From positions 124,001 through 188,000 of the forward strand of contig LNEB01000015.1 in assembly GCA_001464795.1 (NCBI GenBank): a stretch of DNA of 64,000 bases. The letters are read 5' to 3'. This document shows, piece by piece, positions 17,771 through 25,101 of the stretch (position 1 is its first letter; every line of letters starts with the position of its first letter). The position numbers and the translations under genes are program-made. Origin of the DNA: Bdellovibrionales bacterium Ga0074139. Lineage in GTDB: Bacteria; Bdellovibrionota; Bdellovibrionia; Bdellovibrionales; Bdellovibrionaceae. The notes below the pieces were generated by a model. That model did not search any database and had not been told where the DNA came from. It worked only from the letters and a program-made list of their open reading frames with translations.

Positions 17771-18946
17771 TTAAATTTTATGTTTCTTTTGAGTCGCGAT
17801 CGAAACAGCGACACCTGCTAAAATCAAAAAGAAAAATCTGTTCTTAGCAATATTAAAATTAGACTCTGTTAAGCCGCCCACCATAAAGCAAATCACAGCA
17901 GCCATAAGTCCCAATTGCAGATGCTTTTTTGTTTGATCTAAATGGCTTAAGCTTTGTTTTATTTTTTTTAAAATAAGCCCATTAAAAATTAAAAACAGTA
18001 ATAAGCCAAAAATTCCCGTGCCTGCCCATAACTGCAAATACTGATTGTGCGCATGGGATTCCCGCTGTCCCTCAGGATAACCCATTTCATCATAGTATTT
18101 TCTTAAGTGCTTTTTGTTTTGTCCAATGCCGACTCCAAAAACGGGATAATCCTGAATCATGGCCCAGTTACCGCGCCATAAAGCGATTCGTTCTTTGTTG
18201 CTGTCTGTTTCATTATTTGTTTTACCAAAAGCTCGATCGTAAACCCTTTGGTTCGTTGCCAGTAAAGTGACAATCACCAAAACACCAGCAGCTAATAAAA
18301 TCATCGCCCGTTTTTGATTCCATAAAAAAACGGCAACAAAAATTCCAATGATGGATCCGATCCACACACCCCTGGTGTAAGTGAAAAGTGTTAAAAGGGC
18401 CGACGTCAAAACCACAGCTGCTAAAAGAGCTTTGTTTTTTGTGCTTAAAGTTGTCCACTGGCTGATTAAATAAATTCCGTATAAACAAAAAAGTGGTGCA
18501 ATATTATGCGAAAAAGCCATGGTCGCTTTCATAATCCCCTGTGCCCGCCAGTGGGGATCTTGGCTAAACATCACAAGAGCTACCACATTTAAAATAAGTA
18601 AAGCCCATGCCCAGTGCTTGGTGATGATATTCACTGGATCAATTTTTGAAGCCAGATAAATAATCGATAAAAATGTGAGGATCCAGCGAAACTCAAAGTA
18701 ATCCCCCCAGGCTTTAGGGTCTTGAAAGCCCACGTTGATCATCATGCCTGTCGTTAAAATCAAAATCCACACTGGCCAAATCCATGAGGGTGAGAGCTGA
18801 GTGAAAAAAGATTTTAAATCCTTATTTTTTATAGCGATTGTCAGGGCTGTTAAAATCATGAGTGTGTCTGACAAATCAATGGCCGATTGAGAGGTAAAAA
18901 CAGCCACCAATGCAAAGCTAAATAAAAATAATCTCCATGCAATCAT
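17771..18946 (-). CDS. O-antigen ligase / polymerase family membrane protein
   Basis: 391 residues with about 11-12 hydrophobic helices. It carries the Wzy_C/O-antigen-ligase type periplasmic loop: YTRGVWIGSIIGIF around residue 190, then GNWAMIQDYPVFGVGIGQNK and ESHAHNQYLQLWAGTGIFGL with the conserved histidines. The family either ligates O-antigen to lipid A-core (WaaL) or polymerises repeat units (Wzy). Because another Wzy-like protein sits at 3157-4299, WaaL is the likelier role here. Divergently placed from the WecA-type gene. Confidence 0.85.
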   Translation of the reverse strand: MIAWRLFLFSFALVAVFTSQSAIDLSDTLMILTALTIAIKNKDLKSFFTQLSPSWIWPVWILILTTGMMINVGFQDPKAWGDYFEFRWILTFLSIIYLASKIDPVNIITKHWAWALLILNVVALVMFSQDPHWRAQGIMKATMAFSHNIAPLFCLYGIYLISQWTTLSTKNKALLAAVVLTSALLTLFTYTRGVWIGSIIGIFVAVFLWNQKRAMILLAAGVLVIVTLLATNQRVYDRAFGKTNNETDSNKERIALWRGNWAMIQDYPVFGVGIGQNKKHLRKYYDEMGYPEGQRESHAHNQYLQLWAGTGIFGLLLFLIFNGLILKKIKQSLSHLDQTKKHLQLGLMAAVICFMVGGLTESNFNIAKNRFFFLILAGVAVSIATQKKHKI

Positions 18947-19053
18947 TCGGGAATCCCTTTTATGATTTCACCCTAACCCAGCTTTTAATAACTTTGCTTA
19001 TGCGCCGCAACAGGCCTGCTTAATTGTGGTGCATCAGAGGTAGACTGCCATTC

Positions 19054-20163
19054 ATGTCAGATTTTGCGATTATTTCGTTTATTATTAGTCTTCTTATCTC
19101 GGGCTTTTCAATTCCTGTGATCATTCGAGTGGCTCAACTTAAAAACCTAACTGATGACCCTGATTCTAAAAGAAAAACCCACATTGGTAATACTCCCACT
19201 TTAGGCGGAGTCGCTATTTTTGCTGGCCTTCTTGTCGCTTTCACTTCTTTGTATGATCTGAACGGCTTCACAGATTTGAAATTTATTACCCCGGCCTTGG
19301 TGATTTTATTTTTTGCTGGCATCAAAGATGACGTTCTTGTTTTAGATCCTATGAAAAAGTTAGCCGTGCAAATCGTGTGTGCGGCCATCATTGTGTATTT
19401 TGGAAACCTAAGACTGACTTCTTTATGGGGAATTTTAGCGATCACAGAGCTTCCCTATTTTGTTGGAATCGCACTGACTATTTTATTAATTGTGTCCTTA
19501 ATTAATGCCTTTAATTTAATTGATGGAATTAACGGCCTTGCCGGATCTTTAGGGCTTATTGCTGCTGTTTATTTCGGAACTTGGTTTGCTTTAAATGAGA
19601 TGGGATCACTGACGGTTTTATCTTTTTCTTTAGCTGGATCTTTAGTTGGATTTTTAATTTTTAATTACAACCGAGCCAAAATTTTTATGGGTGACACAGG
19701 TTCCATGGCCATTGGTTTTATAATCGCAATTCTTGTGGTCAGATTTGTGGAAGCCAACCGAGTGAATATGGAATCCTTGCAGTACCCGGTGGTGAACGCT
19801 CCCGCTATGGTGTTTGCAGTTCTTGCCATTCCTATTTTCGATATGATCCGCGTTTTTACCATCAGACTTTCGCAAAAAAAATCTCCCTTTTCAGCAGACC
19901 GCAATCATATTCATCACTACTTTGTTGATAGTGGATTTTCTCATGCGAAAGCCACGGGTTGGCTAATTGGAATCACTGTTAGCTGTATATTAATAGCTCA
20001 ACCGCTGGATCAGTTTAGGTCCGCTTGGGGAATCTTAGCTTTGTTTGTTTACCTTATGGCATGGAGCTTTTTTGTCTGCAGGTATTTGAAAAAAACAGCT
20101 GCCGAAAGAATTGCTAACCGCCAATTAAAATCTTCTCAGATGCCAATCGGTAAAAAAGTATAA
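19054..20163 (+). CDS. wecA: Undecaprenyl-phosphate GlcNAc-1-phosphate transferase, WecA/TagO type
   Basis: Starts glycan assembly by moving a sugar-1-phosphate onto undecaprenyl phosphate. About 369 residues, with some 10-11 membrane helices. Family motifs: GIKDDVLVLDPMKKL (the DDxxD-like catalytic Asp pair), NAFNLIDGINGLAGSLG, KIFMGDTGSMAIGF, and DRNHIHHYFVDSGFSHAKA, the histidine motif of the WecA branch. I take ATG 19054 as start (AGAGG upstream); a TTG at 19024 would add ten residues without membrane or family support. Next gene is galE, 20 bases on. Confidence 0.9.
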   Translation: MSDFAIISFIISLLISGFSIPVIIRVAQLKNLTDDPDSKRKTHIGNTPTLGGVAIFAGLLVAFTSLYDLNGFTDLKFITPALVILFFAGIKDDVLVLDPMKKLAVQIVCAAIIVYFGNLRLTSLWGILAITELPYFVGIALTILLIVSLINAFNLIDGINGLAGSLGLIAAVYFGTWFALNEMGSLTVLSFSLAGSLVGFLIFNYNRAKIFMGDTGSMAIGFIIAILVVRFVEANRVNMESLQYPVVNAPAMVFAVLAIPIFDMIRVFTIRLSQKKSPFSADRNHIHHYFVDSGFSHAKATGWLIGITVSCILIAQPLDQFRSAWGILALFVYLMAWSFFVCRYLKKTAAERIANRQLKSSQMPIGKKV

Positions 20164-20182
20164 TGATAAAGGCACTTTTTGT

Positions 20183-21154
20183 ATGAAGGTGCTTGTCACT
20201 GGCGGTGCAGGCTACATCGGATCCCACGTCTGCGAAGTTTTGATGACCTCTGGCTTTGAGGTCCTGGCCTATGATAATTTATCTACAGGCTTTGCAGCGG
20301 CTGTGCCGGTGGGTGCAAAATTCATTCAAGGTGACGTCAGAGAAATAGAGAAATTAATTTCTTTATTAAAACAAGAATCCATTTCGGCCGTTGTTCACTT
20401 GGCAGCAAAGTTAGTGCTTTTAGAATCCATCCGCGATCCTTTGCTTTACTACGGAAATAACACCATCGGAGTTTTATCTTTGGTGACGGCTTGTAAAACT
20501 GCAGGCGTGGATAAAGTTGTTTTTTCGTCTTCTGCATCTGTGTACGGCGAATCCGATGGATCATTACTTAATGAAAAATCGATTGTCTCGCCCATCACAC
20601 CCTATGGATCCAGCAAATTGATTAGCGAACGATTTTTACGAGAGGCCGAGGCTGCTTACGGAGTTAGAAGTGTTTCACTAAGATATTTCAATGCCGCCGG
20701 AGCCAGTCTAGATATATCAAACGGGCAAAGATCATCAGCTGCGGGGCATTTGATCAAAGTCTGCGCTGAGGCTGCCAGTGGCAAACGAAGTCATGTGGAA
20801 ATCTTTGGTGATAACTACTCAACCCCTGACGGCACAGGTGTCAGAGATTTTATCCACGTGCAAGATTTAGCTTTTTTGCATGTGCAATCACTAAAATATT
20901 TAATTAACGGTGGAGCAGGAGAAACCCTTAACTGTGGCTACGGCCGAGGGCATTCTGTTTTAGAAGTGATTAAAACTATGAAAGCTGTCAGTGGTGTTGA
21001 TTTCCCCGTTCGTGTTTCACCTCGCCGCGAAGGTGATTCGGCTTGCTTGATTGCGGACTCAACCAAAGCCAGAAAACTTTTTAATTGGAATCCAGAGTTT
21101 GATTCTTTAACAACGATTTGCAAAACAGCCTATGAGTGGGAAAAGCAGATTTAG
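20183..21154 (+). CDS. galE: UDP-glucose 4-epimerase
   Basis: Interconverts UDP-glucose and UDP-galactose (or the N-acetyl forms) with bound NAD. 323 residues: VTGGAGYIGSHVCEVLM at the NAD loop, HLAAKLVLLESIRDP, SSSASVYGESD, and the catalytic YGSSK in TPYGSSKLISERF; RYFNAAGA and GTGVRDFIHVQDLA are GalE hallmarks. It follows the WecA-type gene closely and is probably co-transcribed. The 3' flank holds the second small-peptide element. Confidence 0.93.
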   Translation: MKVLVTGGAGYIGSHVCEVLMTSGFEVLAYDNLSTGFAAAVPVGAKFIQGDVREIEKLISLLKQESISAVVHLAAKLVLLESIRDPLLYYGNNTIGVLSLVTACKTAGVDKVVFSSSASVYGESDGSLLNEKSIVSPITPYGSSKLISERFLREAEAAYGVRSVSLRYFNAAGASLDISNGQRSSAAGHLIKVCAEAASGKRSHVEIFGDNYSTPDGTGVRDFIHVQDLAFLHVQSLKYLINGGAGETLNCGYGRGHSVLEVIKTMKAVSGVDFPVRVSPRREGDSACLIADSTKARKLFNWNPEFDSLTTICKTAYEWEKQI

Positions 21155-21167
21155 CAGTATTTTTAAA

Positions 21168-21465
21168 AAGACCCCAGAGCACAACTCCCACCTCAGTCAC
21201 CAGTGACTCCCGGTTCAGGCCTCTCCTTTTGCCTAGTTAATCCCACACATTTAGAGACTTTAAGCCTAGAAATCTTTTAAGTTTTTGAGAAGTTTTATAA
21301 TCAGCAGGGCTAATTTCAAAACTCGACTCAAATACTTTAAAAAAACACCGATCCATTCCTTACGAGGGTTGAATTCGTATTGCACGGTTCGCTTGTTCAT
21401 TTGGGCTCCCTTTCTGGAAGTCAAATGACCAAAATAGGGTGGTTGTGCCTGGGGCATCTCCACCC
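21168..21465 (-). other. ~300-bp element with complementary ends, copy 2
   Basis: The left arm carries CCCCAG (21172-21177), GCACAAC (21179-21185) and CCACC (21188-21192). The right arm has the complements in matching order: GGTGG (21438-21442), GTTGTGC (21442-21448), CTGGGG (21449-21454). The right arm also folds alone as GGGTGG (21437-21442) / CCACCC (21460-21465), followed on the plus strand by TTTGCATTTTTT. The left part also holds the self-complementary AGTCACCAGTGACT. Same architecture as 17386-17690 behind ugd, but with changed stem bases that keep pairing. It encloses a 44-residue ORF on the minus strand. Confidence 0.55.
21266..21400 (-). CDS. 44-residue cationic amphipathic peptide, copy 2
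   Basis: ATG at 21398-21400 with GGGAG six bases upstream. The peptide starts MNKRTVQYEFNPRKEW and ends VLKLALLIIKLLKNLKDF, sharing the pattern LKLAxLIxxLxKxxKD with the peptide at 17496-17615. The start codon lies in a perfect 7-bp inverted repeat (TCATTTG ... CAAATGA), so the leader could mask initiation. The open frame continues upstream to an ATG at the right arm, but the Shine-Dalgarno supports the shorter form. No family recognised; it looks like a membrane-active peptide (inference). Confidence 0.6.
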   Translation of the reverse strand: MNKRTVQYEFNPRKEWIGVFLKYLSRVLKLALLIIKLLKNLKDF

Positions 21466-21550
21466 TTTGCATTTTTTAAGACAGTCTCGCTTTTAAAGAA
21501 GATCATATTTGAATCTATTCACAAGCCGAATTCCGGCTTACTAAAAAACT

Positions 21551-22072
21551 CTACAGCCGACCTAAGCCGATTAAAAAATCCATCCAGTCTCTGACGGCCC
21601 CTTCACCGCCTCGAGCTTTCATGATTTTAATTCCTGAAATATTTTTGATTTCGGGTCTGGCGTTTGTGGGACACGCAGGGAAACCCACATGACTTAAAAT
21701 TTCCAAATCATTGATGTCATCACCGATAAAGGCCACATCTTTCAATGTGATCATAAGCTCTGCACATAAATTTTTGACTCGGGTCAGTTTATCTTTTTCA
21801 CCTGGGTAGTAGTAACTCACTTTGAGTTTTTCAAATCTGCGATCGTTCAACTCGCGAGCTTCCGCTGTCACAATTCCTGTGGTCACACCTTTTTGGTGAA
21901 GCAGCACAAAGCCCATTCCGTCTTGAACTTGAAACTTTTTAAATTCATCACCGGATTCCGTGTAGTACATGCCTCCGTCGGTCAGAACTCCGTCCACATC
22001 ACTTAGGAAAAGTTTTACTTTTCCCGGAGGCAGACGAAAGTTCCAATAGATTTTTGCAAACTTCGCAAGCAC
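21551..22072 (-). CDS. kdsC: KdsC-type HAD phosphatase (KDO-8-phosphate phosphatase)
   Basis: 173 residues, a cap-less HAD phosphatase of the KdsC group, which releases phosphate from KDO-8-phosphate for lipopolysaccharide core synthesis. Motif I is LFLSDVDGVLTDGGMYYT (the nucleophile Asp and the family-typical VLTDG), motif II IVTAE, motif IV FIGDDINDLEIL. The C-terminal GGEGAVRDWMDFLI tail matches KdsC tetramers. It starts with GTG overlapping the tpx stop (TAGTG), indicating coupling to tpx. A YrbI-type role with another sialic-acid-like sugar cannot be excluded. Confidence 0.88.
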   Translation of the reverse strand: MLAKFAKIYWNFRLPPGKVKLFLSDVDGVLTDGGMYYTESGDEFKKFQVQDGMGFVLLHQKGVTTGIVTAEARELNDRRFEKLKVSYYYPGEKDKLTRVKNLCAELMITLKDVAFIGDDINDLEILSHVGFPACPTNARPEIKNISGIKIMKARGGEGAVRDWMDFLIGLGRL

Positions 22073-22569
22073 TAACGAATCGCCTTTAGTGCAGTTTCAT
22101 AGTTGGGTTCTTGGGTGATATCAGAAACAAGTTCTGTATGAAGAACTTTATTATCTGCTGACACAACAACCACAGCTCTTGCTAGTAGCCCCGCAAGTGG
22201 AGAATCCACAAGCTCAAGACCCCAGTCTTTTCCAAAAGTACTTCTAAAAGTCGAAAGTGTTTCGCAGTTTTTAATACCTTCAGCCCCGCAAAATCTTGCG
22301 TTCGCAAACGGTAAATCCATGGACACATTTAAGACCACAGTGTTTTTTAATTCTGAAGCTTCTTTGTTAAATCTTCGAACAGAAGCAGCACACACGCCTG
22401 TATCAATACTAGGAAAAATGCTGATGATTTTATTTTTGCCAGCATAGGTTTCGCTACTAACAAGTGAGAGATCATTGCGAACTAGGTTTTTAAAATTGGC
22501 CGTCGAGCCCACTTCGGGAAGATTGCCATTGGTGTTTGCGGGTTGACCTTTGAACGCGAGTTTTGCCAT
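22072..22569 (-). CDS. tpx: Thiol peroxidase
   Basis: An atypical 2-Cys peroxiredoxin reducing hydrogen peroxide and lipid hydroperoxides via thioredoxin. 165 residues, near the usual 167. The peroxidatic C60 lies in FPSIDTGVCAASVRRFN and the resolving C94 in ANARFCGAEGIKNCETLS, matching the two key positions of E. coli Tpx within one residue. Upstream is the end of the RAYT element; downstream is the coupled kdsC. Confidence 0.95.
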   Translation of the reverse strand: MAKLAFKGQPANTNGNLPEVGSTANFKNLVRNDLSLVSSETYAGKNKIISIFPSIDTGVCAASVRRFNKEASELKNTVVLNVSMDLPFANARFCGAEGIKNCETLSTFRSTFGKDWGLELVDSPLAGLLARAVVVVSADNKVLHTELVSDITQEPNYETALKAIR

Positions 22570-22578
22570 TTGATTTCT

Positions 22579-22602
22579 CCATTTGGTGCCAGGTCCTGTT
22601 TC
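22579..22602 (+). repeat. Left 24-bp inverted repeat of the RAYT element
   Basis: Starts CCATTTGGTGCCAGG and ends CTGTTTC. It lies ten bases upstream of the tpx ATG (22567-22569 on the minus strand), so it is in the tpx leader region. Exact reverse complement of 23318-23341. Confidence 0.9.
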
Positions 22603-22605
22603 TTG

Positions 22606-23244
22606 TTACAGGATGTCATTTTCGTTAAGTACAGGCCTATTTAAAACACGGCATTTTTTAGATGTAAAATACTGTCTCTTAAGTCCGAATCTTAACGCCT
22701 CTAGTTTAATCGGATCGGGCGCTTTATTCAGCCAATCTAGAATCCCCTCAGGGTCGTTTTCATAAGTTGTATCTTCAACCAATGGAACACTGGGAGCTGA
22801 AAACCCTAAAACCTGCTGAAGTGTACTGTAGGGATAGTCCTCCACGGCACTACAAATTCCCGCAGCCACTGGGTTTCGATAATTATATTTGTAGGCGTTT
22901 AAATAATAATTTGGATGCTGCAAAATACATTTGTAATGCCTACCTGCAAAAGTTTCGTTGATGCGATTCCCAGCCCGGGTCAGACGCTTACTGGTTTTTG
23001 TCATCAATCGATGCATACACTGACTGATATTGGCATCTGGAGTTGAAGCAATCATGTGAAAGTGATTACTCATCAGCACAAAACTATGAACGCCTAGATT
23101 ATATTTTTTCGAGGTTTCCGTGATTTCTTCTGCGAAAATCCCCCACACATCTTCCATGGGTACTTGAAACCATTCACGGTTGATGCATCTAGCACTTATG
23201 TTGTACGGAAATTCATTTTGTAAAATGGCTTTGGCTCTGGGCAT
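22606..23244 (-). CDS. REP-associated tyrosine transposase (RAYT), Y1 family
   Basis: About 212 residues of a single-strand DNA transposase of the IS200/Y1 superfamily. The HUH metal motif is HFH in VLMSNHFHMIAST, followed by MHRLMTKTSKRL and NETFAGRHYKCIL. The catalytic tyrosine is expected in YYLNAYKYNYRNPVAAG, the RAYT-type helix. Full-length with no stop or frameshift, so possibly active. The frame stays open through the right inverted repeat, but ATG 23244 (MPRAKAILQNEFPYNISAR) matches family starts; the ribosome binding site is weak. Confidence 0.88.
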   Translation of the reverse strand: MPRAKAILQNEFPYNISARCINREWFQVPMEDVWGIFAEEITETSKKYNLGVHSFVLMSNHFHMIASTPDANISQCMHRLMTKTSKRLTRAGNRINETFAGRHYKCILQHPNYYLNAYKYNYRNPVAAGICSAVEDYPYSTLQQVLGFSAPSVPLVEDTTYENDPEGILDWLNKAPDPIKLEALRFGLKRQYFTSKKCRVLNRPVLNENDIL

Positions 23245-23317
23245 GAAGCTTACAGAGTTCACAATCAAAGCCGGCTTTAAATTAAAGGATGATGGTAGAG
23301 TTACTGCACTGAGTCCG

Positions 23318-23341
23318 GAAACAGGACCTGGCACCAAATGG
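23318..23341 (-). repeat. Right 24-bp inverted repeat of the RAYT element
   Basis: Exact reverse complement of 22579-22602. Its outer three bases are the encoded CCA end of the tRNA-Ser gene, so a tRNA 3' end and an element end coincide. Confidence 0.9.
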
Positions 23342-23428
23342 CGGAGAGCGAGGGATTCGAACCCTCGAGCCCCGCGAAGGGCTGCCAGTTTTCAAGACTG
23401 GTGTATTCAACCGCTCTACCAGCTCTCC
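23339..23428 (-). tRNA. tRNA-Ser (UGA anticodon)
   Basis: Read on the minus strand the acceptor stem is GGAGAGC (23428-23422) pairing GCTCTCC (23349-23343), with discriminator G and encoded CCA (23341-23339). The anticodon arm is CCAGT-CTTGAAA-ACTGG, giving anticodon TGA. A long variable arm (GCAGCCC TTCG CGGGGCTC region) and the T-arm GAGGG-TTCGAAT-CCCTC are clear. The extra arm is the class II hallmark of tRNA-Ser. It lies just downstream of serS on the same strand. Confidence 0.95.
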
Positions 23429-23482
23429 GGGATCAGTTCTATTGGAGTTCGACCCCGGAAGTCAAAATAAAATTGGTTCTGA

Positions 23483-24733
23483 CTACTTTAATACCGATGG
23501 CCACTTAAATGAGCCATCCTCTTGCTGGTAATTTTCTAAAATGGCCACCAAAGTTCGCCCGACCGCAAGGCCTGAGCCATTCAAAGTGTGCACAAACTGA
23601 GGCTTCCCGCCCTGAGGTCTGAAGCGAATGTTCGCCCGGCGAGCCTGAAAGTCTTCAAAGTTTGAGCACGAAGAAATTTCTCTGTATTGACCCTGACCCG
23701 GAAGCCAAACTTCCAAATCATAGGTTTTTGAAGCGCCAAAACCCATGTCACCTGTGCACAACAAACTTCTTCGGTAAGGAAGCTCTAAAAGATCGAGAAC
23801 TCTTTCTGCGTGTGATGTCAGCTGTTCGTGAACTTCGTAGGATTTATCGGGATGACAAAAAGTCATCAGCTCCACTTTGTGAAATTGATGCTGACGAATC
23901 AAACCCTTAGTATCCCGGCCATGGCTTCCTGCTTCAGATCTAAAACATGGGGAATAAGCACAAAAAGATTGCGGCAACTGATCTTCATTTAAAATTTCAT
24001 CAGCGTAGTAATTGGTGACCGGAACTTCTGCGGTTGGAATCAATGCGTACTGAGTGCCTTCTAAATGAAAAAGATCCTCTTTAAATTTTGGCAGCTGACC
24101 CGTTCCTTGTAAGCTTTGATGATTCACAATGTAAGGGGGAATCATTTCCGTATAACCATGCTCTTCGCTATGAAGATCGAGCATAAATTGAATGAGAGAT
24201 CTTTCTAGTTTTGCGGCCTGACCTTTTAGAAATGAAAACCTGGCACCTGTCACTTTACCAGCTCGTTCGAAATCGATAATTCCTAATTTCTCTCCGATTT
24301 CCCAATGTTCTTTCGCTTGAAAAGTAAACTTCTTGGGCTCGCCCACGGTGCGAGTGATTTTATTGTCTTTTTCGCTTAAACCAACAGGCACTGTGGCATG
24401 TGGCTTATTAGGTAAATAAAGGGCCAGTTTAAAAACTTCCTGATCCACTTCGCTGGCTTCATGTTCCATTTTTTTCACTAACTGAGAACACTGACCCATT
24501 TCTTCAATGAGCTTTGAAGCATCTTGGCCTTGCCTTTTCATCTGAGCAATTTCAGCACTTGCTTTGTTCAGTTTTGATTTTTCTGTTTCCGCTTTTGTCA
24601 TTAGCTCACGGCGCTTTTTATTAAGTTCTAAAACTTGATTCAAAACTTCATCGCTAGCACCGCGATTTTTTAAAGCTTGCTTGTAGGTTTCAAGTTCAGC
24701 AGGATTTTTTTCAAAGGCTTTAATATCTAACAT
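23483..24733 (-). CDS. serS: Seryl-tRNA synthetase
   Basis: Charges tRNA-Ser with serine. 416 residues: N-terminal coiled-coil arm (about 30-100, rich in Lys/Glu, which grips the long variable arm), then the class II core with motif 2 ([22 protein letters not shown]) and motif 3 ([20 protein letters not shown]), and the [13 protein letters not shown] serine-site segment. The ATG is preceded by an AAAGAA-rich leader. The tRNA-Ser(UGA) gene follows 55 bases after the stop, so the enzyme and a substrate tRNA may be on one transcript. Confidence 0.97.
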   Translation of the reverse strand: MLDIKAFEKNPAELETYKQALKNRGASDEVLNQVLELNKKRRELMTKAETEKSKLNKASAEIAQMKRQGQDASKLIEEMGQCSQLVKKMEHEASEVDQEVFKLALYLPNKPHATVPVGLSEKDNKITRTVGEPKKFTFQAKEHWEIGEKLGIIDFERAGKVTGARFSFLKGQAAKLERSLIQFMLDLHSEEHGYTEMIPPYIVNHQSLQGTGQLPKFKEDLFHLEGTQYALIPTAEVPVTNYYADEILNEDQLPQSFCAYSPCFRSEAGSHGRDTKGLIRQHQFHKVELMTFCHPDKSYEVHEQLTSHAERVLDLLELPYRRSLLCTGDMGFGASKTYDLEVWLPGQGQYREISSCSNFEDFQARRANIRFRPQGGKPQFVHTLNGSGLAVGRTLVAILENYQQEDGSFKWPSVLK

Positions 24734-24802
24734 AAATTCTTTCTTTAAATTTTTAAATTTCTTCTGTTACTCAAAATAGACTATTACTTCAAAAACAAAT
24801 TA

Positions 24803-25099
24803 TTAAGGCGCTAATAAAATATACATTTTTAAAATTTGTAAAACGAGGGCTACGAAAATATCAAAAATTAAAACCTTCGTAAACGACCAAGTCGTCGATA
24901 CCTTCATAAAAGCAAAGCTCATGACAATCACAAAAGAAACCACAACCAAGTTTCCGGCCTGTAAAAGTTCTTGAAAAATAAGTCCAAAAACATAACCTAA
25001 AATTAATCCTGTTAGAAGCCTTAGAGCTAAGGTGGCTACATTGATGGATGTATTCTGAGCTGATGATTTCATTGATGCCGATAAATCTGAAAAACCCAT
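24803..25099 (-). CDS. Small membrane protein of unknown function
   Basis: 98 residues with three hydrophobic stretches (about 22-43, 51-68, 76-95) and a short polar, serine-rich front. No motif recognised. It begins two bases after the stop of the GYF/TPR protein gene, so it is very likely co-expressed with it, and a functional link in the membrane is plausible. It ends about 70 bases before serS. Confidence 0.75.
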   Translation of the reverse strand: MGFSDLSASMKSSAQNTSINVATLALRLLTGLILGYVFGLIFQELLQAGNLVVVSFVIVMSFAFMKVSTTWSFTKVLIFDIFVALVLQILKMYILLAP

Positions 25100-25101
25100 T
25101 C

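Larger units (their letters stand above)
22579..23341 (-). mobile_element. RAYT (IS200-like) element bounded by perfect 24-bp inverted repeats
   Basis: The transposase gene is framed by a perfect inverted repeat: 22579-22602 on the left is the exact reverse complement of 23318-23341 on the right. The repeat core holds GGTGCCAGGTCCTG with the small palindrome CAGGTCCTG, as in the REP/BIME-like ends of RAYT genes. The right repeat ends inside the CCA terminus of tRNA-Ser, so element and tRNA share bases 23339-23341. No target duplication was seen. The element sits between tpx and tRNA-Ser/serS. Confidence 0.8.

Noticed and set aside
21190-21212. AGTCACCAGTGACT palindrome read as an independent terminator
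   Set aside because: The loop is only two bases and no T tract follows on the plus strand; kept only as part of the element.
22583-22765. A short plus-strand frame inside the RAYT element beginning MVPGPVS
   Set aside because: It arises because the inverted repeat itself reads as VPGPVS on either strand; the transposase frame is the real one.
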